The notes below the pieces were generated by a model. That model was not told the DNA's origin. It did no database searches and worked only from the letters and a program-made list of their open reading frames with translations. Shown here one piece after another: positions 1 to 11,249 of a stretch of 64,000 nt of DNA. Origin of the DNA: Coleophoma eucalyptorum (Eukaryota > Ascomycota > Leotiomycetes > Helotiales > Dermateaceae); NCBI GenBank assembly GCA_026120035.1, contig JALRME010000033.1:62001-126000 (forward strand), given 5' to 3'. Every line of letters begins with the position of its first letter. Within the stretch, counting starts at the first letter, position 1. A program made the position numbers and the translations under genes.

Positions 1-524
1 AACTTGGAGAAATTTAGGCATGTTTCCTTAGAAAGATTTGTCAATTATGTCAAGAAAGTGCTTGTTTTAACCCCAAAGATGCTGATGGAATAATGTTTCT
101 CTTCGAACTGCACATTTCTGACAACATTGTTGGTCATAATGGGCATCTACAAATCCCTGATAAGTTATATCTCTCAGTCTAGAAAAAGTTTGACAAATAC
201 GCTCTTTATTCAGATTGATAGCGCTTCATAAGCTGATGATCTTGTACCAAGGAGGCAGCAGACTCTACGTGATCTATAGTTATTGACAAGTATAAGATAC
301 GCGAAGCAATGGTCTCTCTAATCGCGAGACGTGAACCATAAATTGTTAACAGCGTTCTATCTCTAAAATTTATAGGGGAAGAGAAATGTCCCAATTAAGT
401 TCATATAATTGTATTGAATGGTTCAATGCAGGGTTACAAGATAAATTCCTTCGGTTCATATATAAAGGCCAAATATTGAGTTTACTTCCTTAAACCCTTT
501 CCTTATAACAATCTCGATACTCGG
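1..524. other. AT-rich intergenic, no gene seen
   Basis: Only short reading frames without family resemblance occur here. The stretch is AT-rich and lies downstream of the sugar transporter, so it probably holds that gene's 3' untranslated region and intergenic spacer. Confidence 0.5.
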
Positions 525-2323
525 TTATTGCTTTTCAGTATTTGATATACTACTGGAATTCGGACTATGATCTTCTCCACTGATAGTATGTACCTGTTTC
601 TTCCAGGCAATAGATCGCCATGCAGGGATCTGTTGCTCAAAGAGCATGTCGACCTTTTTAAAACGTTAGTACTGAGCTGTTGAACAAACTAGGTTGTAAA
701 TCCAGCATACCTCATGTCCAGATAACCCAGAAAGCTCTGGTACGCAGATGTATGCCCAGAAAACAGACAAGACGCTTATTCCAAACCACATATATGAAAT
801 ATTGACCCCAAGATCTGCAGCAGTTGCATCGACAAGGTATGGAGTGACGAAACTGATGGACCATGTGGCAGTCCAATAAACAAGGAAAGTGATTGATGAG
901 GAGAGAACTCGAAGGCGATCTGAATGTGTTTCACTCATGGTAACCCATCCTGTGTATCGTATCAGTAGTGCTGTCGGGTTGCAATCTTCACAAAGCAGGT
1001 TCGGAAATGCTACTTACCGACAGCCCCCCATGTTGTGGCGTAAGAAGCAATGAATATAACTGTACAGGCGATGAGAATATTTTGACTTGCAGTAGAGTTA
1101 GGTTTGAAGCTGTGAACAAGACCGCTAATAAGTTGCGTAATGGCCATAATACCACCTCCAACAAGAAGTAAAGCTCTCCTGCCCACCTTCTCAACCAGGT
1201 ATATAGAAGGGGCAGTGAAAATTGCGTTGACGAGTGCCAGAATTAAAGACACTAGATATGCGTTACTTACACCAGCAGCAATGAAGAATGTTGTGCCATA
1301 ACCAAACCAGAAGGTGATGCCTGTTGCAATGGTTGCCACTGCCATGCCCATAGCCAAAAGCGTCCGGCGTCTATTTGACCCCTGGAAGCATTCCTTATAA
1401 GTAACAGTCCCACGTGATACTTGCTCGGCAAGATGTTCTTGAATTTCTTCAATCGCAGTAGAAATAGCTGCGCAACTGGGGTCCAGATTTCGCAGTGCTC
1501 CAAGAGACTTGCGGGCTTCATCAGATTTATTCAGCTTCATCAAGATTGTTGGAGACTCTGGCGCAACTAGAGCTCCAATGCATACAAAGCTAGCTAGGGC
1601 TAGTTGAAATGCAACAGTCACACCTTTTATCCAAGGGAAAGAATCAGCACATTTTCAACAGGACAATATATGATACCAAAAACTTACGCCAACTTCTTGA
1701 ATCTGATAGATACTTTGAAGTGCCAAGACTGATACCACAGGCAAGAACATTGCCACAAGTAAGCAGTTGTGCATAAAGAGCGACGAAACGCCCTCTTGTA
1801 TTTGCCGAGGAACTCTCCACAAGGTAGATAGGGGAAAGCATGGAGATTAAGCCAAGGGCCATTCCTAGCAAAACTCTCCCCACGATGAACACAGCAGGTT
1901 CCACACCGGCGGTTTGCAAGGCCACGCCTATTGCATAAACGATGCCGGCCAAGAGAAATCCACCTCGTCGACCCACTATAGACTGTTAGCTTTCTTCTGC
2001 CAATACTCATGACATGTTAACAATACCTCGATCGGGAAGCTTTGATGCCAATAGGCTGCCAGACACTGTGCCTACAACCAACATAGATGAGAAAAGGGCA
2101 CGAGTTCGTGGAGTCAGATAGTAGGTGATGCCGCCATCGTCTGTGGTACCATAACGACGAATGAAATCTGCAGAAGCTAAAACACCATTGAGGTAGCCCG
2201 AATCATAGCCGATCAAAGTTGCTATCCATAAGTTATTAAAATTATCGCATTGAACAGTTGCCTGCCAGGCTCACCGGATGTAAATATCATGCCATAAATG
2301 ACAACCTGCCTGAGGGATACCAT
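525..2323 (-). CDS. MFS hexose-type sugar transporter, 6 exons, 501 aa
   Basis: Predicted plasma-membrane sugar/H+ symporter of the SP family. Six exons join in frame: 2323-2275, 2221-2027, 1975-1688, 1623-1018, 949-711 and 653-525, with introns of 51-68 nt, all GT...AG; the last has a clear ACTAAC branch site. Seen in the protein: GYDSGYLNGV in TM1, DRVGRRGG in the TM2-3 loop, GRVLLGMALG, PESPT at the start of the central loop (usually PESPR), YGTTFF, EKVGRR and a tail EVDMLFEQQIPAWRS typical of fungal hexose carriers. The start ATG at 2323 has AAAATGG context and leaves only about 10 residues before TM1, shorter than most relatives. Length matches the family (about 500-550). The substrate cannot be read from sequence; several usually conserved positions differ, so glucose transport is only a guess. 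Confidence 0.88.
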
Positions 2324-3931
2324 TTTTGATATTATTGAAATTAAAAGAGTTGACAAACTGTCTCTTTCTGTCTAATCTTTGCCCTGAAGGAACTTGGAAG
2401 TGAGCTCATGGCCAAGATATATCGCTATCAAGATTACACAAAGTGAAAAGACTCGTAAAGTATCTTCCGTCTCAAGTGAATTGTCAAACGTGACCAGAAC
2501 TGAAAGCTTGCTATGCGGAATTCATCTTCCGCACCAGCCAATCCCATCACCACCCGAGAATAGACCGGTCGCACGGACATGATACTGTCCTTGCTAGAAG
2601 ACTGAAGACCTGCACCTAACTCGTAAAATATTCTACTTAGCTAGCAATCAAGCGGAAGAGGTTGCAACGGAGACTGACAATGGGTCCATTTGCTGTTTTT
2701 ATATCGTTGCGGAAACCGTTAAGAGTCCAGGCGCCTCTAAAACTAGATGCATAGTATGAATAGAGAGCGTATCAACACGATACCTATAGTCGACAACATA
2801 GCGGCGAAGACAAAACGCTTTTCTTCAATTAAAGGCAGGTGGTTGTCCTTTCTGATTTTCCAGACATAAGATCTTATCTGGGAATTATCTCAAAGCAGAA
2901 GGATGACAAGGAACATCCATCTACTTACCATCTGGCTCTGCGATATGGCAACAATTTAGCATACGAACAATACACCTGCAATAAGCTGGTGATGTCGCAC
3001 TGGAACTGAGTTGTAACTGTCTAAGGCTTCCAGGTAGAGAGCACTCCTGTTGGAATGGGAGCGATCATGGACTGTGCTTATTCAAGTATCAACAGCTAGC
3101 TACTCCGCATCACATGATCGACGACGTCATGAGCCGTTGGGATTAAGCTTCATGGGCCACGCCATTCCAATCCACCACAATGTTGTCGCATTTGTCTTCC
3201 AGTCGGCGGATGCCAAATCCATCTCTAATCAAAATGCATCCCGCCAGTCGTTTTGGCATTTTTCACAAAACTCTGTTCTTTCAACTTTTCAACCCCCATA
3301 GCTCCTACCATCCCAAAATCCCTCAACCAGTAGCAAAAGTGGAGGAATACTATAGTTGCACTGCCACCAGGAGGATTGTCGGCTGGCCAAGTTCTAGTAT
3401 TGACAACTGCAACTCTAATGTGGAAGCGGCGCATTGACGATCAAACATCAGCGTAAGATGGTGATTTTGAGAAAGCCCCTGCCAACTTGAATCTTTTTCA
3501 AGTCTTAAAGGTAATTGCGGCCAAAATGCCTCATAGTCGGCTCCGTAGCATGGGCTGCTGATGCGGGCAAAATATCCCTCATGCCACCAAGCACAATGAG
3601 TGATTTTATGAATTTAATACGCAAACGGCCTAGGATAACGTTTGAATGGAAACCAGCGCTTACTTGTTAAATCATAACCTTCAGGTTCAAAAGGGTGATG
3701 GGGTCGCACAATGTGATAGAAATAATAAAGAAGCACAAATACTCACGGACACTAAGCTATTTAGAAACGCTAGAGACCCAGTGTGTTGTTCTTCCTCTTC
3801 ACCAACCCCAACTTCTCCACAGTCTACCAAATCGCCTATTGAAAGAAGCTCGTATAGTAGAAATCCGCAGGACCAATTTCACTTGAAGGGATACCCGCAG
3901 AGCCAAGAAAACTCCACTCCAAAGCAACCAT
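2324..3931. other. Intergenic between divergent genes, no gene seen
   Basis: About 1.6 kb between the divergent sugar transporter and pseudokinase genes, so it should carry both promoters. Reading frames of 60-126 codons are present (one at 3646-4026 is Ser/Pro-rich), but none shows a known domain. The 3646 frame could be an upstream exon or shadow of the kinase-like gene. Confidence 0.45.
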
Positions 3932-5101
3932 ATGGCTTCACGGACGACGAGTACCTCCGAGATCCTGCTCGAGGCCAGACACCAACATCATGTTTTCGCT
4001 TTAAATCCCAGTACCGGCCTCTCTAATGTTGTCCACAATCTTCTGCGACCAAAGATGCAGACCATCGATGGCCTTGCACCGGAAGATGTATGGCTCGCCC
4101 TGCCAATGGGTATTGATAGTCGCTGATTCTTATTCTCTAGAATAACTATGTCCATCTCCCACTCCAACCTAGCCAACAATTAATCGATAACAAATACGGC
4201 AAGAGAACTGAAAATATTAGCTATGGCCACTGTGGTATCATAAGCCGCTCTCAAAAGACTGATGATGCTGGTAAACCACACTTCTACGCTACGAGGAAAT
4301 ATCACCGCAAAACAGACGAGTCATCTCGAGCCTATCGGAAACGAGCCACCACCGCCTTCTGCATAGCATCATGCTTACACCACCCCAATGTCCTTAGCCC
4401 CTTGGAACTCTTTCAGGACAAAGACGACATCTTCTGCGAAGTGTTCACATTTTGTGTAGGGGGTGATCTTGACGCATTGATATTGCAAGCCCGGAGGTTA
4501 GGATCAGAAGAAGCCGACTGCTACTTCAAGCAACTTATCCAAGGCGTAGACTATCTGCATAGCGCTGGAGTTGCGCACCGAGATATCCATACTAAAAGTC
4601 TTCTCTTGACAGGAAATGGAGTGTTAAAGATTGCGAATTTTAGGTTCGCACAGTGCTTTCGTCAGGGCTGGGAAACCGAAGACCAGGTGAAGAGGAGCAG
4701 TACGAGGTGCGGGAGCATTCACTACATAGCCCCGGAAGTGTTTGTCGAAAAGAAATTCGACCCGCGACCTGTTGATATGTGGGCCGTTGGCCTCGTGTAT
4801 ATGGCAATGAGAACCGGAAAGTTGCTTTGGAAATTCGCGGCTGAAGGGGCGGATGAATACTACGATAAGTATTTAGGGGATCGTAAAGCACTCTGGGGCT
4901 ACCGACCGATAGAGAATCTGCAGAACGTAAGCGAGAGTCAGCTTTAATACATAAACAATGCTAAGTAGGTCATAGAAACATTGCCGAGCAGTTATACAGT
5001 CATTGCTAGATCCCTCTCCAACCGCAAGGCTTACAGCTGCACAGGTTCTGGGATCTAGCTGGTATCTTGATATCCAACTCTGCGACGCTGCCAGGAATTA
5101 A
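3932..5101 (+). CDS. HAL/SAT4-like pseudokinase, 3 exons, 355 aa
   Basis: Exons 3932-4087, 4141-4926 and 4976-5101 join in frame (introns 53 and 49 nt, GT...AG, with CTGAT and CTAAG branch-like sites). The product follows the fungal HAL4/SAT4/NPR-type Ser/Thr kinase fold: an N-lobe, YHRKTDESSRAYRKRAT, FCIASCLHHPNVL, EVFTFCVGGDLDALI, GVDYLHSAGVAHRD, YIAPEVF, VDMWAVGLVYMAMRTG and a C-terminal LLDPSPTARLTAAQVL. The catalytic elements are lost: the glycine loop is degenerate, the beta-3 lysine position reads YATRK, HRDLKPEN has become HRDIHTKS, and DFG has become NFR. The scaffold, exon structure and C-terminal lobe stay intact, so this looks like a maintained pseudokinase rather than random decay. 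The start is the least certain part; ATG 3932 is the first in this frame that connects to a good donor. Confidence 0.75.
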
Positions 5102-5712
5102 CGAGCGAGTTGTTCAAGCCCGAGGCAGAAACCACATACAGTATGAGGATCTGGAGGTGGGATGATAATGATTTATGGTTTATGAAGCATGATTTGATCA
5201 ATTTAGCAAGCGGGAATATTTAGCACTGTATTTACTTTATTCATTTAAGTTACTCTCAGTTCTGTCTGGACATGATTATGCAATAGTGGGCCTTCACCCT
5301 AGGAATTGTGTAACTAGTAAAATTGAAGTTACTGAAACAGGCTGTTATTGAAGTACTTGATGCAAGTGCTTAAATAAAGCGACAAGAAAACTAAGTATTC
5401 CGACAATATCAAAAAATACCCAAAGAACAATGCTGGGACTAGCTGCTGTGCTACAGCTGTCTAGGTTTGTGGCACTTATAACACTCGCCACTGCAGTAAT
5501 ATGGTCCCAAGTGACCCCCCCCCCCCCCGATTTAATTGTAATAAATGTAACGTCGGGACTAGTTTCTACAAAAGACATCATGGAAGATTAAACAACGTGT
5601 TAATATGCATGGCCAACATAAACACTCACTTATTCAGTCCATAATTTCGCACCAGCTGTACTCGTGGTCAACTTGACATAAGTGGAAGCATGTCTAGTTA
5701 AAACATTCATAA
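5102..5712. other. Intergenic with a 14-base poly-C tract
   Basis: Lies between the convergent pseudokinase and methyltransferase genes. A homopolymer of C at 5515-5528 is the only obvious structure. A 78-codon minus-strand frame (5345-5581) runs through that tract and is not supported. Confidence 0.5.
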
Positions 5713-6673
5713 TTAAATTCGTAAACTCCCGCGCTTTGCGACGACAAGCAAGTGATCAGAAGCTCCTAGGACTTCCTCGCACTCAGCTAAGTCCATGACA
5801 AGCTGAATCCACTTCTCAAAGACATGATTTCCCGAGCGAATTATCGTGGCTGAAAGTCCACCGCCTAAGAATCCCTCGCATGCAACAATTCTCTCCACAA
5901 AGAGTTCTGGATCTGTGACCTTCCCGAATAACCCTCGCACTTCACTCACATCCGTGTGATATCCCACATTGTCAGGTCGACGAGTATAGCACCCATCCTT
6001 GACATACGTCTCATAAAATTCAGCTTCCTGCACGAGCCGTGCAGGAACCCGGCAAGCTAAATTTCGCAGGTGTGCAAATTTGGTTACGAAAGCAGTGAGG
6101 ATATAGCCATCATCCTTCGTCACAGCAGCACAGCTCCGAAGCACTTCTAGCCGTTCAGTTTCTTCGAGGAGATGATAGAGCGGGCCCTGGCAAAGTACAA
6201 TATCATAATGCGCTTCTCGAAATATCTCCGGGTGATTCCTGATCGAGCGTGCATCTTCCATAATAATTTTGTTAAGTTGTACCTCAGACTCCGCAGCATA
6301 TGCCGTGGCCAACTCCAGCTCTGAACGGGAGATATCCACAAGCGTAACCGAGAAGCCCAGCTTAGCGAGCTCAACCGCTACGAGGCATTGTTATTTCCAG
6401 TTGGCTCAAAGAGGGAAAGCAAGATCAAAATCAAGAGAAGTAGAAATAAAGAACGCACTGTTACTTACCATATCGGCCTGTGCCGCCTCCAAGATCTAAA
6501 ATTTCTCTTGGCTCGGCTCCAGTTCGTCGTATCTGATCTATGCATTGCAATATAACCCGTAGCGAGACTGCGAACTCCAAACCACAGCTAATAAGACGGG
6601 TGTGCTCCAAGCCAGTATTCTTATTATACCACTCTGCTACGATTGAAGTATCCGTCATTGCTGAATTTGACAA
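5713..6673 (-). CDS. Class I SAM-dependent methyltransferase, 2 exons, 289 aa
   Basis: Exons 6673-6469 and 6377-5713, with a 91-nt GTAAGT...TAG intron, join through the nucleotide-binding motif. The result reads LDLGGGTGRYAVELAKLG then VTLVDISRSEL (motif I and the acidic residue binding the SAM ribose), followed by DIVLCQGPLYHLLE in motif IV. The GPLYHL signature places it in a methyltransferase group common in bacteria and scattered in fungi; this is family knowledge, and transfer from bacteria is only a possibility. Substrate unknown. No signal peptide, so cytosolic. It is convergent with the pseudokinase and has no obvious pathway partner nearby. Confidence 0.85.
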
Positions 6674-7620
6674 GAAAGAACTGTAGTCTGAAGAATGATA
6701 TGCAGATTACAGTAAGCAACCCAACTCGATTAAGTGCTGGACTGTAGAAATTTAGGATGAGTGATTTAATTCCAGCCAAGCAACGGGCATAACCGAACCT
6801 GGCAGTGTCCCCATGTCAACTCTATTACGCACTGATGCAGCAACGCGCGATTAAATGTTTGGATCTGGGCGGTCAACGCATTGATTGATTGTGTCTCCAC
6901 GTATTCGTGCAGCGACTTATCGCAATTCACCGGGCCGTGGTCGTGGAGTGCTCGCGCACTGGTCGTGGAGTGGCTCCTTCGTCAGAAATTGCGCGCATGC
7001 GAAGCGGGGGCTTGGTATCTCATTTTCAGCGTCATGGCTATATCCCGGCGCGCTTGAGACGATCTTGACTGGAATTAATTGCCTTAAGCTTCCAGCGAAA
7101 ACATGGTTTTTAGCGTAAGAACATAATCCCTCATAATCTAAGTGGATGGGACGGGATGAAAAAAACGGTTGTAGATGCGATAGCAATCATTGGGTAGAAT
7201 ATAATCTTAGGTCTAAGATTGAGCAAGAGAGGTCGAGCTAAGCGGAAATATCATGAAGCACGATAGTATTACAGCATAGCTCTTGTACAAAAGGACTACT
7301 CGGCAATTTTGTACAGGTGCTAGCTGCAGTCCTTATATTATGGTTAAGAAAGCGAAACAAAACATAGACATTCAGGACTATGGCGTTTATGTTTCGAGCG
7401 ATATCCAGATACGAATTTTCAGGCAACAGCAATAATAAAAATCTCACTGTGTCACTTTCTGTGTTTGAACTTTTCTTTTCTATATTTTATGGTAAAAATA
7501 ATGACTGCGAAGACCTCCATACTAGTACTTGCCGCACTGCAATAGCTAACCCAGAAACTACTGCAAAAGACCGTATGAGGAACATCGTGTGAGCACCGTG
7601 ACTATCAGCCACTAGCTTTA
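6674..7620. other. Intergenic, no gene seen
   Basis: About 950 bases between the methyltransferase start and the 3' end of the arylsulfotransferase-family gene. Short overlapping frames on both strands lack recognisable domains. Confidence 0.5.
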
Positions 7621-9332
7621 TTATATCCAAATTCTACATCTTGTCAGCAAGTCTAAAGGGAAAGAAAGGGGAAGGAATGGAAATAGAGTTACCTTTTCAA
7701 CCTCTACACTCATCTTGTTACTCTTTCCAAGGACTTCACCTTGGCTGTTTAATCCAAGAACACGAAGATATCGAGGATAGTCAGTCAGGTTTGCAAATTC
7801 CGTCTCAAAGCCATTCTTTTCCGCCTCAGCAAGATTGGCCCAAGCGTCCTCGGCAGCATGTCGCTCGTTCATACCCTGGAGAACCCATTTCTTTATCTCT
7901 GTTGCCCCATTCCAGCTTACGTACACAAGAACCATGTCATTCTTGTGTAAGACTGCAATATTAGGAGAGGTGGTGGGAAAGCCGTGCCAGTCAAATTTGT
8001 AGGCACGGTATGACTGGATATCTGAGCCGCCAAAGCTGCTCTTCGCTCCAAAGTGGGCATCACAAAGAGTGGTACCGTTCGAAGCAAATTCTGTAAAGGC
8101 GGCGCTGTTGCCATAGCCCATGAATATATTTCCATTCTCAAGAATTTGAAGGGATCCTTGAGACACGCTCTGGACTTTGTCGGGATTGATATATTCAGCT
8201 AGAAGTTCAACCGTCATCTTGTCGAAATCCATCTTTAAAAGTATGCCACGAGTGTTGGCGTTAGACTGCTCCCCGTCGCCGCCGTTGTCGAAGATTGAGA
8301 TAGTGGTAGAGTCATCATGCCAGCGGGCATCATGCTGAAATCCAAAGCTTAAAGCTTTGCCGTCACTCAGGTCTGTAAACATGTTTCGGGTTCCGCCCAG
8401 GATCCAGATAATCTCTCCAGTGGTACCACTGATGTATGTCACACTGTTTGTAAACCTCGCTGATACAAGGTAGTTCCCCTTATCATCTTTGTCGATGCTG
8501 TTCATATGGAAAAAGTCGAATGGCTTTTTCTTACTACCATCTCCAGCTAAGCCACCGAAAACGTGCCGAGTTGAATGCGAGATATTGTAATGGTCCGTAG
8601 CACGCCATTGAAAGAGGAGTTCGCCGGTCTCAATGTCAACTTCTTGCAACAAGCAGTCCCAGACATAACCTTGGGTTCTACCAATGAAATTGAGCGTACT
8701 GGGTACAACCTCATAGACAGTGAACATAGCAGTTCCGTCTTCAGTGATACGAAACTCGTGGAGATCTCCTGAAAGGCCTCCCGCTGCAGCGACCTTGTAA
8801 ACAAGATTATAGGATGAATCAAGCTAATTCCGTGTTAGTCCAGTCGCGTGTTATGTCTTGGCTAATATGAAGATAACCGTAAATAAAAGTCTCGGCAACT
8901 TACCATGTAATAAAACCCGGAGCCATGCCCTTTCACAGCATCATCACCACCCCAAAAGGTCAAGTAATTTTCACCTTTATATTCTTGGACCATGACATTA
9001 TAGACTTGGTCAAAGCCGCCCTGGCTCCAAACCAAATATCCATTGGCGTCCAAAATCATTGCCGAGGGTTCATCCACAGCGACCCCTCTGGGACTAATCA
9101 TCGTGTACAGAGAATCATCACACTCACTGCTAGAGCTTAAGATATTTAGACGAGGCGAGGTTACCTCTGTCGAGACGTAAGTGCGAACAGGATAGGCGCC
9201 GTACCAGCCGCGGTCGAAGGCATCGTCCTTTACATAGCATTCTACATCGGCCAAAATCGCGGAAGCTAAGGAAGTCAAAAGAATTAGGCACGACGTGAAG
9301 CCCATACCAAAAGACAGCGGTCTAGGAAACAA
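7621..9332 (-). CDS. Secreted arylsulfotransferase (ASST)-family protein, 543 aa
   Basis: Exon 1 (9332-8904) and exon 2 (8823-7621) join across an 80-nt intron. The protein starts with a signal peptide (hydrophobic FTSCLILLTSLASAILA). It continues with the beta-propeller repeats seen in fungal ASST-family proteins: RTQGYVWDCLLQEVD, GELLFQWRATDHY, FFHMNSIDKDDKGNYLVSAR, GEIIWILGG, FGFQHDARWHDD, ISIFDNGG. The conserved histidines of the family occur in FFHMNS and QHDARW. Fungal members are often annotated as ASST without proven sulfotransferase activity. The C-terminus is uncertain: a possible GTAACT...TTTAG intron of only 40 nt at 7692-7653 would end the protein two residues after VEVEK. Read-through to 7621 is used here. 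Confidence 0.82.
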
Positions 9333-9894
9333 GAACTATAATACAAAGGATAGGAAACGAAGAAAAGGTTGTACTAGCATAGAGTGCAAATACCATGCAT
9401 ATGGCACCCCTGAAATACCGTAGGTGCCGAAAAAGTCCGGATACTGTCACGTGCCGTGTCAGTATGAGAAATACACGGATTTTCCGCGCCTTGGTATTGT
9501 AATTACGCTAATTAAGCACTCTGCAATGCGTACGTGGAGCGACCCCTGGCATGCAGTGAAATTTTGCAAATAGATTATCGGAGAATTATGTGCCAATACG
9601 TCTGGTATTTAATTCCATAAGTTGCAATTATCCAAGGCTGAGATTTGAGAGCAAAAATTTTGAATAAGAAAATGTGGACAGGATCATATCAGGTGACTTT
9701 CCGAATATCTCAACACGTGATCAGGAATATGCAGTCCGTACAATAGCAGCTTACCTCCTGTCGACAGTTTAATTGTGCCTTTTCCCCAGTTGGACATATA
9801 TTTCGAGTGCGTGTTAAAGTAGTTATAAATTTCACAAAAATAATACACATAACTCCGCTTTAAAAGAAAGTTGGCGCGCTTATTTACTTCTTGA
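9333..9894. other. Intergenic, no gene seen
   Basis: Contains the promoter of the ASST-family gene and the 3' flank of the CHY-finger gene. A frame at 9684-9995 on the minus strand overlaps the CHY gene in another phase and has no support. Confidence 0.45.
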
Positions 9895-10221
9895 TTACTC
9901 CAAAGCAAAATAAAGGTCATAATGGTGTTTACAGCCAGGATTGAAGCCCTTGTCACAGCGCGGGCATCGATTATCGGATGCAAGATACTCAGCAATCGTC
10001 AAGACATGTTTACAGCTCCCGCACAAGACGGCTGGTTCGCCTCTCTGATCCCTGGGCCAGACTTGCGAGGCATGGCCCGCCAGCGCGCGGTGGCAGTCGA
10101 TGCAGGCGTAGAATTTGTTGCAGCATTTGTGTTTGATGGCGATGATGTCGAGGGCGGAGTGGTAGTGAGTGCATTGGGTTTGGGGTGTGAGCGAGACTCC
10201 GTGTACGGTGGGTTCTTCCAT
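9895..10221 (-). CDS. CHY zinc-finger protein (Hot13-like), 108 aa
   Basis: A compact intronless gene. The start at 10221 is chosen because homologous sequence begins there; the longer frame from 10395 adds 58 residues that look like 5' UTR. The cysteine/histidine pattern is that of the CHY zinc finger: CTHYHSALDIIAIKHKCC, then YACIDCHRALAGH, LCGSCKHVLTIAEYL and CPRCDKGFNPGCKHHYDLYF. Length and pattern match yeast Hot13 (helper of Tim, mitochondrial intermembrane space, assists the Mia40 oxidative import relay). Location and role here are inferred from the family. Confidence 0.85.
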   Translation of the reverse strand: MEEPTVHGVSLTPQTQCTHYHSALDIIAIKHKCCNKFYACIDCHRALAGHASQVWPRDQRGEPAVLCGSCKHVLTIAEYLASDNRCPRCDKGFNPGCKHHYDLYFALE

Positions 10222-11249
10222 TGTTGTTCTTTGAGCTGTCAGAGCGTTGTTTTGTGGAATTTTCGCAGTTTGTAATGTAGATGTACGTACTCTTTGTTGC
10301 TTGAAGCTAACCGAGTGCAGAAGTGAAAGCGTATATATGTTGGTAACTAGGTATACTATACGTCTACACCGTAGATGAAAATTTAGTATATCCAAGCTAA
10401 TCTTAGATTATTTTGTCACGTGGTACAAGTACGGTGTTAATTGAAGTTCTAAGTGCTGCTAAATAAAGCTATACTTAGATTAGGGGTTAATGGTACGAAA
10501 AACTAACAACTTATAGCAGGTTCAGCCCAGAGCTTTGTGGTATGACTAACATTTAAATCAGGCGAGCTTAGAGTCCGATCGTGCAAAGGAGAATACTCCG
10601 CAAGACTCTTGAGCGGATGGGATTTGCTTTCGACAGCCATTCGCAGGTCAAAATCACAAATGGTACCAGAAACCTTGCTCCCTCAACACTTGGATGAGTT
10701 CGCGTTTCCAATTATTCTTTTCATAACCTTCCAGTAGCATCATATTTTGGTTATCGTTATCATGTTGGTATCGAGAGAATCTATCCAGAAGTAATGCCAG
10801 CGCCAAAGGTATATATATACGTCAACTACTTTATCAAGCTCTTTCCTAACTCCCTAACGCCTTCCTAGTAAGGAAAAATAATGCATCAAAATCCCAGGAA
10901 GTAAATCACCAATGCTAATCGCCATGCTTCGACACTCCCCTCATTCATCATCAAAAAAATTATGGCGTGTTATATTGTACAGCGTGACTGAAACACTTCG
11001 CTTTTAGACGTGAGATTCATCACACACTGAGTGACACTTGAGATCACTTCTCCTGCACTAAGCTGGACAGGAGGAATGCGCGTAAACATTGCTGCAGACA
11101 TGAATAATTGCTCTGTTCATAAGTGAGATTGTTGCATACCGTCATATAGGCGGGTATTTTATCGAATAATGGCTGTGTTCGATCGATCGACGGTGAGGGA
11201 AGCGGTGGATCTAGTGACGAACTATGTTTTGTGAATTCCAATCCCATCG
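10222..11249. other. Intergenic; includes possible old flippase tail
   Basis: About 1 kb between the CHY gene and the annotated end of the flippase. From 11247 to 11044 the minus strand has an open frame directly after the flippase stop, containing MGLEFTKHSS and SIDRTQPLFDK. These resemble Ser/Asp/Arg-rich tails of filamentous-fungal Dnf1 proteins. The rest shows no gene. Confidence 0.4.

Noticed and set aside
5345..5581. 78-codon minus-strand frame with a glycine run
   Set aside because: The glycines come from a poly-C tract, and no homology, splice extension or start context supports a gene.
10222..10395. Longer N-terminus of the CHY-finger protein
   Set aside because: The extra 58 residues lack similarity to the family and precede a natural start at 10221.
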